A stretch of DNA of 5,252 bases, taken from positions 1 to 5,252 of the forward strand of contig JAKBCP010000079.1 of the NCBI GenBank assembly GCA_021807645.1, in the 5' to 3' direction. Shown here piece by piece: positions 1-4,928 of the stretch; positions within the stretch are counted from its first letter, which is position 1, and every line of letters begins with the position of its first letter. The notes beneath the pieces are model-generated. The model ran no database searches and was not told where the DNA came from. It saw only the letters and a program-made list of their open reading frames with translations. The DNA comes from a bacterium (GTDB lineage: Bacteria; Vulcanimicrobiota; Vulcanimicrobiia; Vulcanimicrobiales; Vulcanimicrobiaceae). The position numbers and the translations under genes were made by a program.

Positions 1-92
1 TCCCGCGCACGCATCGCGTCGGCCAACGCAAGCGCTGCCAACTCTCCCGACGGCTCGCCGGTCGAGAAAAAAATTCGTCGCGGCGCGCTCAC
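1..92 (-). CDS. lpxB: Lipid-A-disaccharide synthase, N-terminal 30 codons only (cut by left window edge)
   Basis: LpxB is a glycosyltransferase that joins UDP-2,3-diacylglucosamine to lipid X, giving the lipid A disaccharide at the cytoplasmic face of the inner membrane. Only the start is in the window. Translating from the GTG at 92-90 gives MSAPRRIFFSTGEPSGELAA, then LALADAMRAR. The short hydrophobic strand followed by GEPSGE matches the N-terminal GExSGD signature of LpxB, with Glu in place of the usual Asp, and the following helix rich in Ala and Leu also fits. The GTG lies 9 bases after the lpxA stop TAA (104-102) and in the same frame, so no in-frame start exists further upstream outside lpxA. 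No strong Shine-Dalgarno is visible, so coupling to lpxA translation is likely. A run of seven T (73-67) falls in codons 7 to 9. Identity rests on one motif plus gene order; the catalytic part is not in view. Confidence 0.85.
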   Translation of the reverse strand, partial: MSAPRRIFFSTGEPSGELAALALADAMRAR

Positions 93-101
93 CGTCCGCT
101 C

Positions 102-878
102 TTACTTGAGGATGCCGCGGCTCGAATCGTTTGGCGGCTCCTCCAAAAAGGCAACGAAGGTGCGCCCCGCATCGGTCGATACGCGCTCTTTCATTTTTTC
201 GACGGCTTGTGAAACGTTGAGGTTCGATTTGTAGAGCAGGTCGTGGAAGGCACGGAGTTCGTTGCGATCTTCAACCGAAAATTGCGCGCGGCGCAGGCCG
301 ACGCTGTTGAGCCCATAGACCTCGGCGGGGTTTCCCTCGACTAACAGAAAGGGCGGAACGTCTTTGGTGACTTTGCTCGCGCCGCCGAGCATCGCGTAAT
401 CACCGATACGCGTAAATTGGTGGATGCCCGCCATGCCGCCGATCGTGACGTGATCGCGCACGACGACGTGCCCGGCAAGCTGCGCGAGATTGCTCATCGT
501 CACGTGGTTTCCGACGATGCAATTATGCGCGATGTGAACGTAGGCGAGCAGCAGGCAGTCGTCGCCGACCGCCGTGACTTCATCGCTTCCGGTCGCCCGT
601 TGGATGCTGACGTATTCGCGAATCGTCGTGCGGTGCCCGATGCGCGTGTAGGCGCGCTCGCCGTGATATTTTCGATCTTGGGAGGCGGCGCCGATCGTGG
701 TAAAGGGATAGATCGTGCAGTCGTCGCCGATCGTCGTCCAACCGTTGATGACGACGTGCGCTTGCAACAGCGTGCGCTCGCCGATGGTCACGTGTTTGCC
801 GACCACGCAATACGGGCCGATCTCCGCGCTTCGGCCGACGCGGGCTTCGGGATGAACGATAGCGGTTGGGTGAATCAT
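102..878 (-). CDS. lpxA: Acyl-ACP--UDP-N-acetylglucosamine O-acyltransferase
   Basis: LpxA is a soluble cytoplasmic trimer that transfers a 3-hydroxyacyl chain from ACP to the 3-OH of UDP-GlcNAc, the first step of lipid A synthesis. The protein has 258 residues (E. coli 262). Residues 1 to about 185 are left-handed beta-helix hexapeptide repeats of the type (I/V)G-x4, and about 190 to 258 form the C-terminal helical domain, ending RGILK, close to RGLIR of E. coli. The catalytic histidine is H119 in HIAHN (E. coli H125), with H116 matching H122 and K70 matching K76. G166 occupies the position of E. coli G173 in the acyl-chain ruler, which suggests room for a long chain. By my alignment E. coli H191, E200 and R205 become P184, V193 and A198, while N198 and R204 are kept (N191, R197). 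The ATG at 878 lies 6 bases after the fabZ stop, with a weak AGGGA overlapping that TAG. Confidence 0.97.
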   Translation of the reverse strand: MIHPTAIVHPEARVGRSAEIGPYCVVGKHVTIGERTLLQAHVVINGWTTIGDDCTIYPFTTIGAASQDRKYHGERAYTRIGHRTTIREYVSIQRATGSDEVTAVGDDCLLLAYVHIAHNCIVGNHVTMSNLAQLAGHVVVRDHVTIGGMAGIHQFTRIGDYAMLGGASKVTKDVPPFLLVEGNPAEVYGLNSVGLRRAQFSVEDRNELRAFHDLLYKSNLNVSQAVEKMKERVSTDAGRTFVAFLEEPPNDSSRGILK

Positions 879-884
879 CGTTCC

Positions 885-1361
885 CTACGCCGTCAAGACC
901 GACGCTTCGGCACCGTAAACGCGCGGATCGGGTGCGATGGAGAACATTAATTCCGCCGAGCAAACGTACTCGCCGTCGACGCTTGCTTCAGCCTCGACCC
1001 AACCGATATTACGCCGGTGGCGCGTCAAGCGCACCTCCATCATCAAGCGATCTCCAGGAATAACCGGACGACGGAACTTCGCATGATCGATGCCTGCAAG
1101 ATAGGGCGTCTTGCGAGCGAATTCGCCCGGCTCCATCACCACGCAGCCGCCGAGCTGCGCCATCGCTTCGAGCATGTAGACGCCGGGCAGCAAGGGGTTG
1201 CTCGGGAAATGTCCGGTGAAGACCGGCTCGTTATAGGTGACGTTTTTATATCCCCGAGCGCGCACCATCGGTTCGAGTTCGAGAATGCGATCGATCAGAA
1301 GCAGCGGAAAGCGGTGCGGCAAGATTTCGAGAATCTGCCGAATGTCCATCTCGTTTTTCAC
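885..1361 (-). CDS. fabZ: 3-hydroxyacyl-[acyl-carrier-protein] dehydratase FabZ
   Basis: FabZ removes water from (3R)-hydroxyacyl-ACP to give trans-2-enoyl-ACP in fatty-acid elongation. Its 3-hydroxyacyl-ACP substrate is also the acyl donor for LpxA and LpxD, which explains its place in this cluster. The hot-dog fold signature is clear: ILPHRFPLLLIDRI near the N-terminus, then TGHFPSNPLLPGVYMLEAMA in the central helix. Catalytic H51 and E65 are 14 residues apart, as in E. coli (H54/E68). I chose the GTG at 1361, giving 158 residues, because a GGAGGT stands 9 bases upstream. The GTG overlaps the lpxC stop as GTGA, a usual coupled arrangement. The alternative ATG at 1349 gives 154 residues starting MDIRQ, but GGAGGT would then be 21 bases away. 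E. coli FabZ (151 residues) also carries several residues before the conserved helix. The function is certain; only the first four residues are open. Confidence 0.95.
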   Translation of the reverse strand: MKNEMDIRQILEILPHRFPLLLIDRILELEPMVRARGYKNVTYNEPVFTGHFPSNPLLPGVYMLEAMAQLGGCVVMEPGEFARKTPYLAGIDHAKFRRPVIPGDRLMMEVRLTRHRRNIGWVEAEASVDGEYVCSAELMFSIAPDPRVYGAEASVLTA

Positions 1362-2197
1362 GATGAAGAGACCTCCGAGAGCGGCTTGGAAAGCAATCGT
1401 TCGCGCAAGCGCGACGACATACGAGCGTGCAACGCATGCCCGCTCTTGATAGCGACGATCTCGCATTGCGGCCAGGCGCCGACGAGCGCAAGGTCGCCGA
1501 TGAGATCGAGCATTTTATGGCGGACGACTTCGTTGGACCAGCGCAGCGTTTGCAACGGTCCGTCAGGGCCGAAAACGACCGCGTTCTCCAGCGATCCGCC
1601 CTGGGCGAGCCCGCGTGCGCGCAGCGCTTCGACCTCGTGAAGATAGCCAAAGGTGCGCGCGCCGGCGACCTCGCGCGCGTATGTCGCTTCGTCGAGCGTC
1701 AACGCGAGATATTCCGAGCCGACCGGGTGCGGGAAATCGACGATGCATCGCAACGAAAAGCGCTCGGCGGGAAGGGCGATAATCAGGCGGTCGCCGTCGC
1801 GTTCGAGGATCGGCGCATCGAGCGTAACGCGCGCGCGCGACACGCCGAGATCGCGTACGCCGACGCGTTCGATCTGCCCAACGAACCATTGCGCGCTTCC
1901 GTCGACGACCGGAACCTCCGGCCCCGAAATCGAAATCCGCGCGTTGTCCACCTGCATGCCGAAGAGCGCCGAGAGCAGATGCTCCACCGTCGAAACGGTC
2001 ATCCCGCGGACGCCGAGCACCGTCGCTCGCGACGTTTCGACGACGTTCTCCGCGAGAGCGGGAATCTCGACGCCGTCGCGCACGAACGTAATGCCCGCGT
2101 CCGCGGCTGCCGGCGCTACATCGACCTCGACCTGCGCGCCCGTGTGAAGCGCGACGCCCGAGAAATGAAACGGCGACGCAAGCGTTTTTTGATTCAC
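1358..2197 (-). CDS. lpxC: UDP-3-O-acyl-N-acetylglucosamine deacetylase
   Basis: LpxC is the cytoplasmic zinc amidase that removes acetyl from UDP-3-O-acyl-GlcNAc, the committed step of lipid A synthesis. The protein has 279 residues; E. coli LpxC has 305. The N-terminus carries the family pattern GVALHTG (14-20). The zinc ligands are H73 in TVEHLLSAL, and H227 and D231 in VRHKMLDLIGD. The general base is E72, and H254 in KSGHALHARM matches E. coli H265. RTFGY at 181-185 matches the substrate-binding RTFGF of E. coli. The two-domain fold is therefore complete, and the short C-terminal tail after residue 265 accounts for part of the length difference. The start is GTG at 2197, 9 bases after the lpxD stop TAA and in the same frame, so it is the first possible start after that stop. 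No clear Shine-Dalgarno precedes it. The stop overlaps the fabZ start by 4 bases. Confidence 0.97.
   Translation of the reverse strand: MNQKTLASPFHFSGVALHTGAQVEVDVAPAAADAGITFVRDGVEIPALAENVVETSRATVLGVRGMTVSTVEHLLSALFGMQVDNARISISGPEVPVVDGSAQWFVGQIERVGVRDLGVSRARVTLDAPILERDGDRLIIALPAERFSLRCIVDFPHPVGSEYLALTLDEATYAREVAGARTFGYLHEVEALRARGLAQGGSLENAVVFGPDGPLQTLRWSNEVVRHKMLDLIGDLALVGAWPQCEIVAIKSGHALHARMSSRLRERLLSKPLSEVSSS
1371..1376 (-). promoter_or_regulatory. Strong Shine-Dalgarno GGAGGT for fabZ, inside the end of lpxC
   Basis: On the minus strand GGAGGT is followed by nine bases (CTCTTCATC) and then the GTG at 1361. It is the closest match to the anti-Shine-Dalgarno sequence at any gene junction in the window; the other starts have weak or badly spaced matches. 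It lies within the Ser-Glu-Val codons of the lpxC C-terminus and decides the fabZ start. It may allow FabZ to be made at a higher rate than its neighbours, which is inference. Confidence 0.7.
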
Positions 2198-2206
2198 GGT
2201 GCGCGC

Positions 2207-3241
2207 TTACCGGTCGTCGCGTTCGCGCGCGGCACGTTCGAGTGCGTCGACACGAGCGATCAGCTTGGGCAGGTTCTTAATTGCGACCTCCAACCGCAAA
2301 CGATCGCGATGATCGCGCGCGGGAGCGCCGGAAACGAATGCGTCGTCGGGAACGTCGCTCCAGATCTGGCTCTGGCCGCCGATGGTCACGCGAGAACCGA
2401 CCGTGATGTGTCCTTTGAAGCCGGTCTGCCCGCCGACGCGAACGTAGTCGCCGACCACCGTGGAGCCGGCGAGGCCGCTGAGCGCAGCGAACGCATCGTG
2501 CTTGCCGAGCCGACAGTTGTGGCCGATCTGCACGAGATTATCGATCTTCGTTCCCTCGCCGACGCGGGTGCTACCGGTCTGCGCGCGATCGACGCAGCTA
2601 TTCGCACCGATCTCGACGCGATCGCCGAGTTCGACGTTGCCGACCTGCGGAATACGTTCGAGACGACCGTCGACGAACGCCCAGCCGAAGCCCTCGCTGC
2701 CGATCGTCGCGCCGGGGTAGAGCACCACACCCGCTCCCAAGATGCAGCGGTCGAGCACGCGTGCGTGCGGATGCAGCCAGCTGCCGATGCCGATCTTCAC
2801 CGCTGCACCGACGTACGCACCCGCTTCGAGCGCGCAATCGGCAGCGATCTCGCTGCCGGGGCCGACGGTAACGTGCGGACCGATATAGGCATTGCTGGCA
2901 ATGACCGCGCTTGGATCGATCGAGGCGGAGGGATCGCGATAGGGGCCGACCGGGCGCGGCGCGCGCAACGCCGCGAGCAGGCCGACCAACGCGATGCGCG
3001 CATCTTCGACGACGACGAGCGGCTTGCCGGTCGGCGCGGGCTCGGGAAGTGCGCGCGCATCGGCGAGCACCGCGGAGGCGTTACTGCGTAACGCAGCCTG
3101 CAAGTAACGCGCATCGACGGCGAACGTTAGGGCCCCGGGCCCTGCTTCATCGACGGCGCTGACGGTGAGGATCTCGACCTCGGCGTCACCGATAACCGTA
3201 CCGCCCAGGCGCCGGGCGATCTCGCCGAGCTTCCCGAGCAC
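2207..3241 (-). CDS. lpxD: UDP-3-O-(3-hydroxyacyl)glucosamine N-acyltransferase
   Basis: LpxD is a cytoplasmic trimer that adds the second 3-hydroxyacyl chain from ACP to the 2-amino group freed by LpxC, giving UDP-2,3-diacylglucosamine. The protein has 344 residues (E. coli 341). Residues 1 to about 100 form the N-terminal nucleotide-binding domain; F40 and Y46 in LTFAVDARY match the uracil-stacking F43 and Y49 of E. coli. Residues about 103 to 300 are left-handed beta-helix hexapeptide repeats. H241 in NLVQIGHN is the catalytic histidine (E. coli H239). A charged C-terminal helix follows (about 312-344). The start is GTG at 3241, 5 bases after the stop of the upstream ompH-like gene; the Shine-Dalgarno is weak. 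The N-terminal sequence aligns with family members from its first residues, which supports this start. Nothing suggests damage. Confidence 0.97.
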   Translation of the reverse strand: MLGKLGEIARRLGGTVIGDAEVEILTVSAVDEAGPGALTFAVDARYLQAALRSNASAVLADARALPEPAPTGKPLVVVEDARIALVGLLAALRAPRPVGPYRDPSASIDPSAVIASNAYIGPHVTVGPGSEIAADCALEAGAYVGAAVKIGIGSWLHPHARVLDRCILGAGVVLYPGATIGSEGFGWAFVDGRLERIPQVGNVELGDRVEIGANSCVDRAQTGSTRVGEGTKIDNLVQIGHNCRLGKHDAFAALSGLAGSTVVGDYVRVGGQTGFKGHITVGSRVTIGGQSQIWSDVPDDAFVSGAPARDHRDRLRLEVAIKNLPKLIARVDALERAARERDDR

Positions 3242-3246
3242 TGCGG

Positions 3247-3651
3247 TTACGAACCTGAGGGTTTCGGCGAAGCCGTATCGGTAATGCCGAGAACTTTTTC
3301 CACGTCGGCGGTGATATCGGTTCCGCCGTAACCGACGCCCTCGCGCGTAAGCACGAGTTTCAGGTTCTTTTTCGCCGCAACTTTCGCCGCAGCGGCGCGA
3401 ATCTGATCGGTGAGTTGCACCGTCAACGCGCCGTATTTCTTCTGCAGCGCGGCGACTTGGCTTGCCTTCTGAGCGTTGCTCGCTTTACTTGCAGCGATGC
3501 GTTGCTCGTCGGCATACAGGTGGTTCTGATCGGTCTGGAACTCGGTCCAGTTCGTCGTGATGCGATTGATATCGACGAGCCCGATGGGGCTCGACGACGC
3601 GCAGCCGACGATGCTGATGAGTCCGGCAAGTGCGATAATGCTCTTCTTCAC
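3247..3651 (-). CDS. Short OmpH/Skp-family periplasmic protein, predicted lipoprotein (OmpH-like 3)
   Basis: This 134-residue precursor belongs to the OmpH/Skp family, whose members are periplasmic trimeric chaperones for unfolded outer-membrane proteins. A signal peptide with positive start (MKK) and hydrophobic core ends in the lipobox SIVGC, with C17 the predicted lipidated residue. The family core follows: strand IGLVD (23-27), a charged and Ala/Gln-rich helical part (about 36-95), then strand LKLVLTREG and the closing motif GYGGTDITADV (107-117). A Pro/Ser-rich tail ends the protein. The helical arm is shorter than that of E. coli Skp (161-residue precursor). Ala at +2 after the cysteine would fit outer-membrane sorting if the E. 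coli Lol rule applies here. The start is GTG at 3651, overlapping the previous stop as GTGA, with AGGA only 2 bases upstream and a weak AAGAG 9 bases upstream. Family membership is well supported; chaperone activity is inferred. Confidence 0.85.
   Translation of the reverse strand: MKKSIIALAGLISIVGCASSSPIGLVDINRITTNWTEFQTDQNHLYADEQRIAASKASNAQKASQVAALQKKYGALTVQLTDQIRAAAAKVAAKKNLKLVLTREGVGYGGTDITADVEKVLGITDTASPKPSGS
3601..3651 (-). other. Lipoprotein signal peptide of OmpH-like 3 (residues 1-17)
   Basis: MKK, then a hydrophobic stretch from Ile5 to Val15, then Gly-Cys. The -3 to +1 residues are I-V-G-C, matching the signal peptidase II lipobox. The TGC codon for the cysteine is at 3603-3601. 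Predicted by eye, not by a trained program. Confidence 0.75.
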
Positions 3652-4928
3652 GTTCCTGTGCTCTTGAGAGAGGAGATAACATCTCCGGTGAGGTCGTAGC
3701 CGCCCGGATGTGCGATGGGGTCGAGGAGGACGACGGAAAAACCGTCACGTTTAGCGATGCGCCGCGCTGCGGCCGCGATCTGATCTTCGATCTTCTTGTA
3801 GAGGTCGCCGCGCTCTTTTGCGAGCTTATCCCGTTGCTGCTTCGCAGCGCCGACGGCACCGACATCGACGCCGTTGAGCGCTTCGTACTGCGCCTCGAGG
3901 TCGCTGCGCGTCTGGTCGAACTGGTTGGAGATCTTCGTGAGATCGGCTTGATAACGCTGCTGTAGGGTGGAGGCGATCTGTTCGAGCTGCGCCTTCGTCG
4001 CCGCCGGTAAATTCGCCGGCAAGCGCGGGCCCGAGAGCGCCGCCAACTGCTGCGACACTTGCTTCTGACGTGCCTGGAGTTGCGTTTGCGTCTGCGCCTG
4101 AAGCGTTGTTGCGTGCGCGCGAATCTGCTTCATGATCCCGGCTTGCAGCTGGTTCTGATAGGCTTGAAGCTCTTTCTGATGGCGCGCGCGCATCGCATCG
4201 ACCTGCGACTTCTCGTTCTGGTCGATCGCCTTGAGCTGCGCCGTAATGGATTTCCGCTGCGCGTCGTCGAGGGCGAGATTGTTGAGCTTCGTCTGCAACG
4301 CTAGGCGTTGGTTGGCATCCTGTTGCGAGAGCCGCAACGAGAGATCCGACTCCTCGCGAGCGTATTGCGCGGCGCGCGTTTGAAAGCGCCCCTGCGCCTG
4401 TTCGTGCAAACGCTTTTCCAGCGCGCCCATCGTCGCCTGTCCTTGTTCGACGACCGATTTTTGATAGCTCTGCAGATCGCTCGCGGCCGATTTTTCAATC
4501 GCTTGTGCCTGCGCCGCCGAGGAGATCAGCGGTGCCGATTCATACGCTTGCGCGGCGGCATTGAGCCCCGCCGAACGGAGCGCCGCGGCGACCTCGATAC
4601 GCTCTTCCTTCGCCAAACGACTTTGGAGTGCGGCGACCGCCTGCGAGCTCTGCTGCTCGGCCTGCGCGAGTTGCGCTTTGATGCTCGCGATATCGGCTTT
4701 CATCTCTTGCGGAGATTTCGGCACCATCGGCACGGCAGCGGAGAGATCGATCGCGGCGATCGCCGCATCGAGATCTTGAAGTTGCGCATAGAGCGGATGC
4801 GCCTTCGTCGCTTTGTTGGTGTTGACGTAGGCGATGCCGCGAATGTTGGGCGAAGAAACATCGACGTGGCTGCAGGCAACCACGCCGACCAGAAGCACGC
4901 CCGCGAGAAGTCTAGTGATTGAGGCCAT
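3648..4928 (-). CDS. Very long OmpH/Skp-like coiled-coil protein, predicted lipoprotein (OmpH-like 2)
   Basis: This 426-residue precursor is over twice the length of classical Skp. A lipoprotein signal ends in VVAC (C19). Strand GIAYVNTNK (31-39) matches the OmpH N-terminal strand. Residues about 74 to 395 are almost wholly helical in character, rich in Gln and Ala with regular charged residues, as in long coiled coils. Breaks are visible at 299-308 (SGPRLPANLP) and 351-360 (LNGVDVGAVG). The C-terminus returns to the OmpH pattern: helix, strand FSVVLLDPI (397-405) and GGYDLTGDV (409-417), which aligns with GGTDITxDV in both neighbouring paralogs. This suggests a Skp-like base with a greatly extended arm. 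The ATG at 4928 overlaps the upstream gene by 17 bases; an in-frame TGA two codons upstream makes it the first possible ATG, though GAGGA directly abuts it. An outer-membrane chaperone or a periplasmic spacer are both possible roles; neither is shown by sequence. Confidence 0.8.
   Translation of the reverse strand: MASITRLLAGVLLVGVVACSHVDVSSPNIRGIAYVNTNKATKAHPLYAQLQDLDAAIAAIDLSAAVPMVPKSPQEMKADIASIKAQLAQAEQQSSQAVAALQSRLAKEERIEVAAALRSAGLNAAAQAYESAPLISSAAQAQAIEKSAASDLQSYQKSVVEQGQATMGALEKRLHEQAQGRFQTRAAQYAREESDLSLRLSQQDANQRLALQTKLNNLALDDAQRKSITAQLKAIDQNEKSQVDAMRARHQKELQAYQNQLQAGIMKQIRAHATTLQAQTQTQLQARQKQVSQQLAALSGPRLPANLPAATKAQLEQIASTLQQRYQADLTKISNQFDQTRSDLEAQYEALNGVDVGAVGAAKQQRDKLAKERGDLYKKIEDQIAAAARRIAKRDGFSVVLLDPIAHPGGYDLTGDVISSLKSTGT
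4872..4928 (-). other. Lipoprotein signal peptide of OmpH-like 2 (residues 1-19)
   Basis: One Arg at position 6, a hydrophobic core from Leu7 to Val17, then Ala-Cys. The -3 to +1 residues are V-V-A-C, an acceptable signal peptidase II lipobox. The cysteine TGC codon is at 4874-4872 and Ser follows at +2. Confidence 0.72.

Noticed and set aside
67..73. Run of seven T in the lpxB coding strand as a slippage or frameshift site
   Set aside because: The frame reads correctly through it into the GEPSGE motif without any shift, and no stimulating structure is evident.
417..950. A 177-codon open frame on the plus strand over lpxA and the end of fabZ
   Set aside because: Composition is that of an antisense shadow (Asp, Arg, Val, Ala rich), with no recognisable motif, and it covers well-supported lpxA.
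1362..1466. Upstream extension of fabZ to an ATG at 1466 (193 residues)
   Set aside because: The extra 35 residues would lie wholly inside the lpxC C-terminus, are unlike any FabZ N-terminus, and lie upstream of the GGAGGT that serves the GTG at 1361.
1427..3091. A 554-codon open frame on the plus strand, opposite lpxC and lpxD
   Set aside because: It is antisense to two enzymes with intact catalytic residues. Its product is an Arg/Asp/Ala-rich string without domains. It spans both genes because lpxD and lpxC share a frame and GC-rich codons rarely give antisense stops.
102..3241. Hexapeptide periodicity in lpxA and lpxD as a DNA repeat
   Set aside because: The repeat is at protein level, from left-handed beta-helix folds; the DNA copies are too divergent to be a tandem repeat.
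3648..4928. OmpH-like 2 as an SMC/Rad50-type or phage tail-fibre coiled coil
   Set aside because: It has a lipoprotein signal, OmpH strands at both ends and no Walker motifs, and it lies between two other OmpH genes.
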